From positions 1-35,217 of the forward strand of contig JANQHB010000022.1 of the NCBI GenBank assembly GCA_028277225.1: a stretch of 35,217 bases of DNA, written 5' to 3'. This document shows positions 15,401 through 22,970 of the stretch, in pieces; positions within the stretch are counted from its first letter, which is position 1; each line of letters opens with the position of its first letter. The notes under the pieces were generated by a model, which worked only from the letters and a program-made list of their open reading frames with translations, was not told the origin of the DNA and searched no databases. The translations under genes and the position numbers were made by a program. This stretch comes from Chlorobium sp. Lineage in GTDB: Bacteria; Bacteroidota; Chlorobiia; Chlorobiales; Chlorobiaceae.

Positions 15401-15611
15401 AATGGATGGCCTGGAAGCAACCAGTATTATAAGAAATAAAACTTCAGCTGTTCCTGATCACGATATTCCCGTTATAGCCCTTACAGCTCATGCGATGGAG
15501 GGTGATCGTGAAATCTGCCTTCAGGCCGGAATGAACGATTACATCACAAAACCGGTAAACTCAAAGCATCTTGAGGAAACGGTGAAAAAATGGATTTCGG
15601 GTTCTGAATAA
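12423..15611 (+). CDS. membrane-anchored hybrid histidine kinase with PAS, GAF and two receiver domains
   Basis: A 1062-residue sensor kinase. Membrane segments at about 9-28 and 188-206 flank a periplasmic sensor of about 160 residues. Then come a PAS domain (about 222-345, ending with a PAC-like ISDITVR), a GAF domain (about 350-515) and HisKA with His546 in NVSHEIRTPMNG. HATPase_c follows, with the N box NLTDNAIKFT near 650 and the GTGLGLAIS box. Receiver 1 (about 782-905) keeps acceptor Asp837, but Arg889 replaces the conserved Lys, so it may be switched or signal poorly. Receiver 2 (about 938-1058) is canonical with Asp988 and Lys1043. There is no HPt domain and no response regulator gene nearby, so its partner is elsewhere. 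The start ATG lacks a clear ribosome site. Ligand unknown. Confidence 0.9.
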   Translation: MKSYYTSRLIAAALLCGALMLAILAVSFADRDLRQQMLLDMQPSLEELDSIDFSSLSGKGDDIGRPEYALLKERLSSLCRSKADCSTAWLMGMRSDGSIFSFADSHPSGSPDVSPPGQAYQNASPALKRVFLSGKKDVGGPFPSLWNGVISGFLPVTDRESGRLIAVLRMDIGAMDWLRNIASRSALPVGILMIVSLGVVTLILLSEQRKDKTSRREHELFESREQYMLAVKGSNDAIWDWNIETNDLFLSSKFMDMTGYKEGQFDGTFNFFEEKIHPEDRDGFHKALHRYLEGESPYFSSEFRFLDAEGEPVWMLVRGEALRYSRYKPYRMAGSISDITVRVKADREVRRRSDFQRVLMELAMEFVNTPLNALDGAVNQALETVGRFLKVDRSYLFRYNFDKGTMSKTYEWCAEGITPAKDNLQNIQVVPEWVETHLGELIVHIPDVSALPENGAQRLILEPHGTLSFIALPLNYGDQCFGFVGLDAVLEKKGWTHEDITLLRVLTELLTNAELRSRHETALIDARYAAEAANRVKSDFLANVSHEIRTPMNGIIGIATLLLDDGLVGEQKKLVKTLLASGEALLTVVSDILDFSKIEAGKLELDTVTFEVKNMIEVFEAIMAVKAREKGLDFACTVLPDVPEKVEGDPDRIRQILNNLTDNAIKFTEKGSVTVKASLEYDKENKAFLRFSVTDTGIGIPSDKHDKLFESFSQVDTSTTREHGGTGLGLAISKQLVEMMGGRIDYTSTEGSGSEFWFTVPLGAYKADSKEETTLYDSIAGTRLLIVDDNEWNHGKLSKLLDKWNLRISEASSAAIALDMLNVADMESDPFRIVLIDMEKPETDGLALGRSIRDDNRFADVSLIMLNTTGSQSDSAVFKEAGISAALSRPVYQPELFNAILDALSSDKEEETVPVSVAADTDDSAPQTDTAEEQSPAARILIVDDSKVNQMVVSGMLRRLGFDLDTASGGQEALDRLRRGHYDLVLMDVQMPEMDGLEATSIIRNKTSAVPDHDIPVIALTAHAMEGDREICLQAGMNDYITKPVNSKHLEETVKKWISGSE

Positions 15612-15842
15612 GATGAATGCATTCTTGCCGATAAGTTGACGTACGGTCTGAAGCGATAGCATGGTTTATTGTCATCCGGCGCTATTTCTTCACCAGAATT
15701 ACGGGAAATGATTTTTTTTCGGACATATCGGGAGAAATTGGTGGTTTCTTCATTGAATTCTGTTATAAAAACACTTACTTATCCAGAAGGGAATCTTTCT
15801 TAAAACGTTGCCTGAGGGCTGTTTACGCAGGAGTTCAGGATA

Positions 15843-16520
15843 ATGCTAGGTGACGTACTGCTGATCAACGATCAGCATAAATCTGCTGCAGAGGTTATCA
15901 GGGATCGTGTGCTTGATGACCTGAACGGGATGCTGAATGAGTCCCCTGGTTACAAGTTTGTCGTAGCTATTTCCGGAGAATCGGGTGCAGGAAAATCAGA
16001 ACTTGCACATTCACTTGCACTGCTGCTCAAACAGTGCGACATCCGGGTCAAGATTCTCCATACCGATAACTATTATCATGTGCCGCCGCTTGAGAGAAGG
16101 GCTCACAGGATTCTGCATGACTACGAATCGGTTGGTTTTAACGAGTATGACTGGGATCTTCTTCATGACAACATCGAGGATTTCAGGTACGACCGGCAGG
16201 TGTTCATACCCTGCATTGACATTATCACCGAGGAAATCGACCAGTTGTTCACGGATTTCAGCAAAATCCAGCTGCTCATTATAGACGGGTTGTACGCGAT
16301 CCGTACCGACGATATCGATCTGCGTGTTTTTATCGACCTGACCTACCACGAAACCAAGCTCAATCAGAAACTTCGCTGCAAAGAACCGACAGACGGATAC
16401 CGCTGGCAGGTACTCGAACGTGAGCATCTCCACGTGCGCTCTCTCAAACCGCTTGCGGACCTTCATGTCGACAGCAATTACACTGTTTCGGAGCCCGAGA
16501 TGAATATTGGGCACGACTAA
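15843..16520 (+). CDS. uridine kinase-like P-loop protein
   Basis: A 225-residue P-loop kinase of the uridine kinase/phosphoribulokinase family. Walker A GESGAGKS is at 45-52, LHTDNYYHVPP carries the substrate Asp at about 75-85, and LLIIDGLYAI is Walker B. The C-terminus has LTYHETKLNQKLR in place of the usual ERRLIRRI motif. An N-terminal extension of about 35 residues precedes the kinase fold. The substrate could be a nucleoside or another small hydroxyl compound; classical Udk is not certain. AGGA before the ATG supports the start. The nitroreductase gene follows 13 bases on. Confidence 0.75.
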   Translation: MLGDVLLINDQHKSAAEVIRDRVLDDLNGMLNESPGYKFVVAISGESGAGKSELAHSLALLLKQCDIRVKILHTDNYYHVPPLERRAHRILHDYESVGFNEYDWDLLHDNIEDFRYDRQVFIPCIDIITEEIDQLFTDFSKIQLLIIDGLYAIRTDDIDLRVFIDLTYHETKLNQKLRCKEPTDGYRWQVLEREHLHVRSLKPLADLHVDSNYTVSEPEMNIGHD

Positions 16521-16533
16521 CCCGGAGAACACC

Positions 16534-17100
16534 ATGAACGAGACGATCAGGACCATTCTCGAACGCAGAAGCATTCGCACCTATAAAACAGATATACCGG
16601 ATGAAAAGATCGTCGGTCAGATCCTCGAGGCCGGCCGCTATGCGCCAAGTGCGATGAACCAGCAGTCCTGGCATTTTACCGTCATCAGGGACCGCACACT
16701 TCTTGAGGCCCTCGATATTGCCTGTAAAAAAGTCTTTCTCGAGTCCGACGTCGAGGCTCTGCGCGAGGTTGCCGCCCGCCCTGATTTCAGTGTGTTTTAC
16801 CAGGCGCCTGTTCTTGTCATCGTCAGCGGTGACAATACAGCGTTGGCCCCCCGGTACGACTGTACGCTTGCCATGGAAAATATGCTGCTTGCCGCTGCTT
16901 CTCTTGATATCAGTTCGTGCTGGATGCACTCGATCATGATGCTCTACTCGACGGAAAAAGGAAAAGCGGTTTTCAGGGATCTCGGAATCACGTTTCCTGA
17001 AAGGCACGAACCTTATGCGGCTGCGGTATTCGGATACAGCGCTGTTGCATTGCCTGATGCCGAGCCGAGAAAAGAGGGCGATGTGACCTTTATCGGTTAG
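16534..17100 (+). CDS. nitroreductase family FMN oxidoreductase
   Basis: A 188-residue flavoprotein of the nitroreductase fold, probably reducing quinone, nitro or related groups with NAD(P)H. The family start RTILERRSIRTYKTD gives the FMN phosphate-binding Arg/Ser residues, followed by RYAPSAMNQQSWHFTVI, and late on the GITFPERHEPYAAAVFGY segment. Homodimers are typical. The start ATG 16534 has CCGGAG upstream; GTG-like starts inside the kinase gene are rejected. It ends in a stop overlap with the opposite-strand ABC-F gene (17097-17100). The physiological substrate cannot be read from sequence. Confidence 0.85.
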   Translation: MNETIRTILERRSIRTYKTDIPDEKIVGQILEAGRYAPSAMNQQSWHFTVIRDRTLLEALDIACKKVFLESDVEALREVAARPDFSVFYQAPVLVIVSGDNTALAPRYDCTLAMENMLLAAASLDISSCWMHSIMMLYSTEKGKAVFRDLGITFPERHEPYAAAVFGYSAVALPDAEPRKEGDVTFIG

Positions 17101-19049
17101 GAAAGGGCTGATTCCCAGGCTTCATAAAGGCGGTCTATCTCGGTACAAATCCTGTTATACTCTTTGACGGTTTTTCCTGTTTCTTCTTCCGGCAGGGAAT
17201 AAAAATCCGCCGATCCCATTGTTTTTTCGTATTCCTCTTTCTCTGCTTCCAGCTTCTGGATCTTTTTTTCCAGTTTTTCGGTGTTTCCGGTTTGACGGCT
17301 TTTTTTTGTATCTGCCTTTTTGGGAAGAGAGGTCCGGCGCGACTCTTCTCTGTTTTTGCGGCTGGTCTCGGCGATCTCTTTCTTTCGCTCTTCCTCCCAG
17401 GCTTTTTCAGCTTTTTCGAGATATTCTGCGTAGCTGCCGAGATAGACCGTAATGGAGCTGTTTTTGACTTCGATGACCTTGTTGACGATGCTGTCAAGAA
17501 AGTAGCGGTCATGGCTCACCAGGACAAGGGTTCCGTCGTATTTCTCGAGGGCATCGATCAGCATGTCCTTCGAGCGCATGTCGAGATGGTTTGTCGGTTC
17601 GTCCATAACCAGAAGGTTCGAAGACTGGAGCAGGATTTTGGCTAGCGAGAGGCGGGATTTTTCACCACCGGAGAGTACGGCAGTTTTTTTTTCTACGCTG
17701 TCTCCGCTGAAAAGGAAGCACCCGAGAATATCCCGAACGTTGCGCTGGGTCCCTGCATCGGGCGCGGCAGCCATCATTTCCTGAAGAACCGTTTTACCGG
17801 GATCGAGATTTTCCGCCTGATGCTGGGCGAAATAGTTCAGTGAGACATTGTGCCCGTAGGCCATGCTGCCTTCAAAGTCAAGATCGTTGGAAATGATCCT
17901 GCAAAGCGTGGTTTTGCCGGCGCCGTTAGAGCCGACGACTGCTATCCGGTCTTCGCGCATGATCTCGAGGCCGATATCGTTCAGAACCGATTTCTGTGAG
18001 CCGTCGGGCTGTTTCCAGGATTTCGAGACATGTTCGAGACGAAGGACTTCGCGTCCGGAGCGGGCGGCTTTGGGAAAACTGAACGAGATGGCTGACAGAT
18101 CCTCTTCGGGCGCCTGGAGTTCTTCTTCAAGCTTCTGCATCTGGCGGAGCCTGCTCTGTGCCTGCCGGGCTTTGGTTGCCTTGTAACGGAACCGGTCGAC
18201 AAACGCTTTCAGATGAGCCATTTTTTTTATGTCGTTCTTGTATCTCGACATCATCAGTTCGAAACGCTCTGCCTTTTCTTTTTCATAGAAACTGTAGTTG
18301 CCCTTGTATTCGTGTATGGTCCTGAAATTGATCTCCAGCGTTCTTGTTGTGATCTTGTCGAGGAAAAAACGGTCGTGGGAGACAATGATGCAGCTGTGCT
18401 CATAACCGAGCAGGTAGTTTTCAAGCCATCGCAGCGAGTCTATATCGAGATGGTTTGTCGGTTCGTCGAGGAGCAGAAGTGTCGGTTTCTGCAAAAGCAG
18501 CCGGGCGATCAGAAGGCGCATCTGCCACCCTCCGGAAAATTCCCTGACTTTCTTTGAAGAATCATGTTCATTGAAGCCGAGGCCGTCCAGAATTTTTTTT
18601 GCATCAGCTTCAAGTCTGTAACCACCGAGCCGTTCGAATTCCTGTGATGCTTCGCTGAACCGTTCGATAAGCTTGTGGTATCGGTGGCTCTGGTGGCCCT
18701 GGTTCGGATCCTCCAGTTCGCTTTGCATTTTCTCGATCGAAGACGAAAGCCGGTTGAGTTTTTTGTTTGCCTGGAGCACATACGCCAGGGCTGTTGTCTC
18801 CAGATCGTCTTCAAAGGATATTTCCTGTGGAAGGTAGCCGATCGTGGTATTGGATGAGCGGATGACCTGTCCTTCGGATATCACTGCATTGCCGGTACCT
18901 GTATCCTGTATGAATCGTAAAAGGGTGGACTTGCCGGTGCCGTTCAGCCCGACAAGGCTGACCCTGTCCCTGTCGCCGATCCGGAAGGAAGCGTTGCTCA
19001 GGAGTTCTTTCGTTCCGGCAGAAAGGATAATGTTTCGTGCTTCGAGCAT
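17097..19049 (-). CDS. ABC-F family ATPase (ribosome-associated type)
   Basis: A 650-residue duplicated ATPase without membrane segments. Walker A motifs are GLNGTGKST at 34-42 and GSNGAGKTT in the second half. Signatures are EFSGGWQMRL and LSGGEKSRL, and both Walker B motifs end LLLDEPTNHLD or LVMDEPTNHLD. A charged linker (about 240-320) joins the domains, and a Lys/Glu-rich coiled coil occupies about 560-650, as in Uup/YdiF-type members. ABC-F proteins act on the ribosome to relieve stalling, and some give antibiotic resistance; nothing here marks a resistance type. It is convergent with the nitroreductase with overlapping stops and divergent from the SDR gene. Confidence 0.92.
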   Translation of the reverse strand: MLEARNIILSAGTKELLSNASFRIGDRDRVSLVGLNGTGKSTLLRFIQDTGTGNAVISEGQVIRSSNTTIGYLPQEISFEDDLETTALAYVLQANKKLNRLSSSIEKMQSELEDPNQGHQSHRYHKLIERFSEASQEFERLGGYRLEADAKKILDGLGFNEHDSSKKVREFSGGWQMRLLIARLLLQKPTLLLLDEPTNHLDIDSLRWLENYLLGYEHSCIIVSHDRFFLDKITTRTLEINFRTIHEYKGNYSFYEKEKAERFELMMSRYKNDIKKMAHLKAFVDRFRYKATKARQAQSRLRQMQKLEEELQAPEEDLSAISFSFPKAARSGREVLRLEHVSKSWKQPDGSQKSVLNDIGLEIMREDRIAVVGSNGAGKTTLCRIISNDLDFEGSMAYGHNVSLNYFAQHQAENLDPGKTVLQEMMAAAPDAGTQRNVRDILGCFLFSGDSVEKKTAVLSGGEKSRLSLAKILLQSSNLLVMDEPTNHLDMRSKDMLIDALEKYDGTLVLVSHDRYFLDSIVNKVIEVKNSSITVYLGSYAEYLEKAEKAWEEERKKEIAETSRKNREESRRTSLPKKADTKKSRQTGNTEKLEKKIQKLEAEKEEYEKTMGSADFYSLPEEETGKTVKEYNRICTEIDRLYEAWESALS

Positions 19050-19170
19050 GTGCTATGGCTGTCGTATAACTTTGTCTGAGGGCAAAGATACAATAATTCG
19101 CATAACACAGTGGTAACGGATCGTTTCCGTATATTTCTGCCACAGTCAATGTGAATAAAAAAAGTGCGGA

Positions 19171-19959
19171 ATGGAAGCGCTATCAGTCGTTATAACAGGG
19201 GGAACAAGGGGTATCGGTTTTGGCCTTGCCGAAAGGTTTCTTGAAAAAGGCTGCAGGGTAACTCTTTGCGGCACTTCTGCGAAAAGCGTGGAAGAGGCAA
19301 AGGGACGGCTTGCCCCTTATTCAGGTGCTCTTGAGGGAGTTGTCGCTGACGTGGGACGCCGGAAAAAAGTGGAGGAGCTGCTCAGGCATGCCATGGGTCG
19401 GTTCGGGCGGGTGGATATCTGGATCAACAATGCAGGGATCGTCCATGCAGGGCTGAAGGCATGGGAACTCGATCCGGAAGAGATCGATACTGTAGTCCGG
19501 GTGAACCTGACAGGGATCGTCAATGGGACCGTTGTGCCGTTTCTTGCCATGCGGCAGCGGGGAAAAGGGAAGATTTTCAATATGGAAGGGCTAGGGAGCG
19601 ACGGTTTTATTCTGGAGGGAATGTCGTTGTATGGAACCACGAAAAGCGCTTTGAGCTATTTTACCCGGGCATTTGCCAAAGAAGCAGAGGGAAGTGGTGT
19701 CCAGATCGGAACGCTCAGTCCGGGAATGGTTCTTACCGACCTGTTGCTGGATACCGTACATGACGATTCATCTGAAACGGAAAAAAAAAGAAGGTTTTTC
19801 AACATTATGGCAGACGACGTCGAAACCGTTACGGCATTTCTCTGCGAAAAAATACTTCTGACCAGTGCTCCTTCACCGAAAATAAGGTGGCTGACAAAAT
19901 CAAAGATACTGTTCCGCATGTTGCTTGCGCCCTTCAGGAAGAGGGATGTTTTCACGTGA
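19171..19959 (+). CDS. short-chain dehydrogenase related to chlorophyll b reductase (NOL/NYC1)
   Basis: A 262-residue SDR. The cofactor motif TGGTRGIG is at 9-16, INNAG at about 85-89, and YGTTK with Tyr154 and Lys158. The stretch IFNMEGLGSDG (about 135-145), then Tyr154 eleven residues after Ser143, and LSPGMVLTDLLLD closely follow the plant NOL/NYC1 chlorophyll b reductases as I remember them; general SDRs have Ser at Tyr minus 13. That suggests a (bacterio)chlorophyll or related macrocycle carbonyl as substrate. The neighbouring convergent gene is a BciB/HCAR homologue, the other half of the plant chlorophyll b-to-a pathway. Activity is inferred only. Confidence 0.8.
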   Translation: MEALSVVITGGTRGIGFGLAERFLEKGCRVTLCGTSAKSVEEAKGRLAPYSGALEGVVADVGRRKKVEELLRHAMGRFGRVDIWINNAGIVHAGLKAWELDPEEIDTVVRVNLTGIVNGTVVPFLAMRQRGKGKIFNMEGLGSDGFILEGMSLYGTTKSALSYFTRAFAKEAEGSGVQIGTLSPGMVLTDLLLDTVHDDSSETEKKRRFFNIMADDVETVTAFLCEKILLTSAPSPKIRWLTKSKILFRMLLAPFRKRDVFT

Positions 19960-20015
19960 GGAAGGAGGTTGTTGCGAGTCTCCGGTAACGGTTTCATCAT
20001 ACGAGGAGCTATGGC

Positions 20016-21239
20016 CTAAAGAGGCAGACCATACTCCTGGATGATCGATCTGACATGGCGTGGAACGAGCAGTGTAAGCTGTTCCGGATAGCGGTATTTT
20101 ACATAGTAATAATGTCTGATCAGGTGGAAATCGACCGAATAGTGCGCAAATCCGATACCCTTCGGTCCTTTTCTGCCAAGAACCCATGCAAGAATCTGTC
20201 CTGCCCAGACCGGCATTTTTCGTTTCGATGAATAGCTTGCCTTCTGCTCTTTCATCGCGGCGATGATTGCTTCGGCATTTTTCAGGACAGCATCACGGCA
20301 TTCCCACTCTCCTTTTTCCGGGTAGCGTTCGAGCCGGTCCTTGATCGGATCGAGCAGTTGGCCCCCTTTTTCTGTTCTAACCAGAATCCATTGCAGCTTT
20401 TCATTGCTCCGGAAGGGCGCGGCAAGGTAGCCGACCGTTATGTCGGCAAGGCTGTTGAGGTAATCGAAGCAGGCCATGCATGCCTTCGGGAAAATCTCCG
20501 GATTTGAAAGCTCCTCGGGAAGGGAGAAAAAGGGAATTTTTTCAACAGAACCGTCGGTGTGGCGAATATGGATACGAAAGTCGGCCATGAACTCCATGTG
20601 AAAGGCTGTCTCCGGCGATTTCGACATTCTCTGCAGTATCCAGTGGAATCTGTTCCGATGCACATTGTCGACACAGGGAATTCCAACGGTGTAGACCTTC
20701 ATCTGCTGCAGGTAGGGGAACCGTTCCTGAAAATCCCTGAGAGTATGAATATGGCAGGCGGCACCGATGACAAGAATGCTTTTGAGATTTTTTCTTACGG
20801 CATCCTGCAGGGAGCGGAGTACCGGTGAGAGTACAGGTTTGTTTCCCTTCGACTCATCGATGTCCCTGGGTGTCATGGCAAGGACCGGTTCGGAAAAGAA
20901 GCTGTTCTTTCCGCTCCGGTGCAGGGTGACGACACCCTCGACAAGGTCGCTGTCAAATGCTGTTTGTGCAATGGCAGTGATTATCCCGCTCCATTGAGCG
21001 CCGGGCATCGGTTTTTTCAGTTGGGCAAGAAAGCGTTCTTTCGTTATGCCGAAACGCATTTCTTCGGGATTGTCGAGCTTGCGTTCCCTTTCGAACAGTT
21101 TTTTCTCCCGTCCTCCAAGCCAGCCGTTTTTAAACACACAGCTCCTGATGCTTTCATGCATCGGCCATTCCTTGATCGAGCAGAGGCCGCAGGAACTGCA
21201 GATGCCTTTTTCAGGGGTGCTTTTCGGTTCAGTCATCAT
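20016..21239 (-). CDS. BciB/HCAR-like Fe-S flavoprotein (FrhB domain), divergent member
   Basis: A 407-residue protein of the coenzyme F420 hydrogenase/dehydrogenase beta family. N-terminal Cys14-x2-Cys17-x2-Cys20 and Cys34, plus Cys162, Cys189, Cys254 and Cys257 in CMACFDYLNSLADITVG, supply Fe-S ligands. The body follows the plant 7-hydroxymethyl chlorophyll a reductase and BciB 8-vinyl reductase pattern (for example KGNKPVLSPVL, IPCVDN and EFMADFRIHIRH), and the C-terminal PKGIGFAHYSVDFHLIRHYYY also fits. The segment after the first cysteines is unlike canonical BciB as I remember it, so this may be a paralogue. Likely a ferredoxin-dependent tetrapyrrole reductase. No clear ribosome site at the ATG pair 21239/21236. 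Convergent with the SDR, 56 bases apart. Confidence 0.82.
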   Translation of the reverse strand: MMTEPKSTPEKGICSSCGLCSIKEWPMHESIRSCVFKNGWLGGREKKLFERERKLDNPEEMRFGITKERFLAQLKKPMPGAQWSGIITAIAQTAFDSDLVEGVVTLHRSGKNSFFSEPVLAMTPRDIDESKGNKPVLSPVLRSLQDAVRKNLKSILVIGAACHIHTLRDFQERFPYLQQMKVYTVGIPCVDNVHRNRFHWILQRMSKSPETAFHMEFMADFRIHIRHTDGSVEKIPFFSLPEELSNPEIFPKACMACFDYLNSLADITVGYLAAPFRSNEKLQWILVRTEKGGQLLDPIKDRLERYPEKGEWECRDAVLKNAEAIIAAMKEQKASYSSKRKMPVWAGQILAWVLGRKGPKGIGFAHYSVDFHLIRHYYYVKYRYPEQLTLLVPRHVRSIIQEYGLPL

Positions 21240-21497
21240 CGGTTGTAATAAGCGCCTTGTAAGAATGAGCAGGATTGTCTATCAGAAGAGAACATACGGA
21301 TTTGAAAGAGATAAGTGGTTCAGAAAAGCAAGGATAACATTTTTTTGTTTTTTTTTTGAAATCAACGCAAGGTTGCCGGATAATGGTCGTCGAATATAGT
21401 GAAAGTGCTTGAGTAGGAACAGGTGCTTTTACTATCCAGTTAGGTTAGTGTTGCTGCTTGAAATGTTCTTCGACAGATCGGTGTTTTGATGAAAAGG
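21240..21497. other. AT-rich non-coding stretch
   Basis: Between the start of the BciB-like gene and the next candidate ORF I see no supported gene. It holds poly-T runs near 21340-21357 and no clear promoter. It is probably the 5' leader of the minus-strand BciB-like gene plus downstream spacer. Confidence 0.4.
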
Positions 21498-21632
21498 TTA
21501 CGTAAGTGTTGCTATGTTTTGATAACGTGATCCATGTTTTCTGGTGTTTTCTGATCTGTTGTTGAACCCGGTGAGGGAGGCGAAAAACGCCTCCTTCTTT
21601 GGTTCTGCCCATTTTTTCTTCTTCGTTGCCAT
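21498..21632 (-). CDS. possible 44-residue Lys-rich small protein downstream of sucC
   Basis: From ATG 21632 a frame of 44 residues begins with a Lys-rich head (ATKKKKWAEPKKE), then AFFASLTGFNN. Codons in the middle third are GC-ending like the genes around, but the tail is not. A GAGGG ten bases before the ATG could be its ribosome site; it lies in the 3' arm of the hairpin 21639-21665, so the site could be masked. Against it, a 7-bp hairpin lies inside the frame and a terminator precedes it. I do not recognise a family. Confidence 0.35.
   Translation of the reverse strand: MATKKKKWAEPKKEAFFASLTGFNNRSENTRKHGSRYQNIATLT
21576..21594. terminator. small hairpin GGAGGCG/CGCCTCC
   Basis: A 7-bp perfect stem with a 5-base loop of A on the plus strand; TTCTTT follows on the plus side. 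It falls inside the candidate small ORF. It may be a second or reverse-direction terminator. Confidence 0.35.
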
Positions 21633-21638
21633 AACGGC

Positions 21639-21665
21639 AAAACCCTCTTTGGTAAAGAGGGTTTT
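21639..21665 (-). terminator. bidirectional terminator hairpin after sucC
   Basis: A 12-bp perfect stem (21639-21650 with 21654-21665; AAAACCCTCTTT and its complement) with the 3-base loop GGT. The T-run is 4 on the minus strand and 5 on the plus strand. It lies 35 bases past the sucC stop and is the probable sucC terminator. Confidence 0.75.
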
Positions 21666-21699
21666 TGATTTCGTGCCGGTCAATGTCGGGTTGCGGCTA

Positions 21700-22875
21700 T
21701 TATCCTGCCAGCGCTTCGTTGACTTTCCGTGCGGCATCACGCAGTCCGCTTGCAGCAGTAAGGTTGAGGCCGGATTCATCGAGCATTTTCTGTGCTACTT
21801 CAGCATTGGTGCCCTCGAGACGTACAATGACCGGCAGGTCTAGGCCGACTTTTTTTGCGGCTTCGATAACACCTCCGGCGACACGGTCACAGCGTACGAT
21901 CCCACCGAATATATTGAGGAGGATCGCTTTGACATTCTTGTCGCTCATGATGATCTTGAATCCTTCCTTTACGGTTTCAGGGCTGGCGCCTCCGCCGACG
22001 TCAAGGAAGTTGGCCGGTTTTCCACCGGCAAGCTGGATCATGTCCATCGTTGCCATCGCGAGCCCTGCACCGTTGACCATGCAGCCGACATTGCCGTCGA
22101 GCCTGACGTAATTGAGGTTGGATTTCGATGCTTCGACTTCGAACGGATCTTCTTCGCCGATGTCTCTCAGCTCGAGATAATCCTTGTGGCGGAACAGTGC
22201 GTTCGAATCAAAATTGATTTTTGCATCGAGCGCAAGCACACGGCCTTCCCTGGTGACGACAAGAGGGTTGATCTCGGCAAGTGAGGCGTCAATGGACACA
22301 TATGCGTTATAGAGAGCGGTGATGAACCTGATGCCGTTCTTGAAGTTGTCGCCTTCAAGACCGAGGAAGAATGCTGCCTGACGGGCCTGGAATGCCTGGA
22401 TGCCTTGCAGAGGGTGGATCTGTATTTTCAGGAGTTTTTCCGGAGTTTCTTCAGCTACTTTTTCGATTTCCATACCGCCCTCGGTCGACACCATCAGGAC
22501 GTTATTGGATGTTGCACGGTCAAGCGTGATGCCTACATAGAATTCCTTGTCGATATTCATTCCTTCTTCGACCAGGAGGCGTTTGACTTCTTTTCCTTCA
22601 GGACCGGTCTGGTGGGTGACCAATGTTGCTCCGAACATTTTTGAAGCGATTGCATGGGCCTCTTCCTGATCTTTTGCGAGTTTGACGCCACCGGCTTTTC
22701 CGCGTCCACCGGCGTGAATCTGGGCCTTGACAACCACGACACTGCTCTGTTGTTCGCTGAAGAGCTGTTCGGCCGCCTGTTTTGCTTCATCTGGCGAAAA
22801 AGCCACAATGCCTTTTGGTACGGCAACACCGAACTTGCGCAATATGTCTTTACCCTGATATTCGTGAATATTCAT
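21700..22875 (-). CDS. sucC: succinyl-CoA synthetase (ADP-forming) beta subunit
   Basis: A 391-residue ATP-grasp protein forming the beta half of succinyl-CoA ligase with SucD. It begins MNIHEYQGKDILRKFGV, has QIHAGGRGKAGGVKLA (nucleotide-binding Lys/Gly region), NPLVVTREGRVLALDAKI with the metal-binding Asn/Asp pair, and GGGASPETVKEGF and NIFGGIVRCDRVA near the end. Length is normal. In green sulfur bacteria it works in the reductive TCA cycle, making succinyl-CoA for 2-oxoglutarate synthase. No sucD lies beside it, so the alpha subunit gene is elsewhere. An extended -10 promoter lies about 65 bases upstream. Confidence 0.95.
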   Translation of the reverse strand: MNIHEYQGKDILRKFGVAVPKGIVAFSPDEAKQAAEQLFSEQQSSVVVVKAQIHAGGRGKAGGVKLAKDQEEAHAIASKMFGATLVTHQTGPEGKEVKRLLVEEGMNIDKEFYVGITLDRATSNNVLMVSTEGGMEIEKVAEETPEKLLKIQIHPLQGIQAFQARQAAFFLGLEGDNFKNGIRFITALYNAYVSIDASLAEINPLVVTREGRVLALDAKINFDSNALFRHKDYLELRDIGEEDPFEVEASKSNLNYVRLDGNVGCMVNGAGLAMATMDMIQLAGGKPANFLDVGGGASPETVKEGFKIIMSDKNVKAILLNIFGGIVRCDRVAGGVIEAAKKVGLDLPVIVRLEGTNAEVAQKMLDESGLNLTAASGLRDAARKVNEALAG

Positions 22876-22941
22876 ATGCCTGGATATTTATGTTGTAAGA
22901 CTCGACGGGAAAAAATTCCGGGTTTGGCAAACAAAAGTTTT

Positions 22942-22970
22942 ATTATAGCAAAAAATGGCGGTTAGAGAAA
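22942..22970 (-). promoter_or_regulatory. candidate sucC promoter
   Basis: On the minus strand TGCTATAAT at 22950-22942 is a perfect extended -10 element; the -35 (TTTCTC near 22970-22965) is poor, as is usual for extended -10 promoters. Transcription would start near 22936, giving a leader of about 60 bases. Confidence 0.5.

Noticed and set aside
17097..17100. Functional significance of overlapping stops of nitroreductase and ABC-F genes
   Set aside because: A four-base convergent overlap is common in compact genomes.
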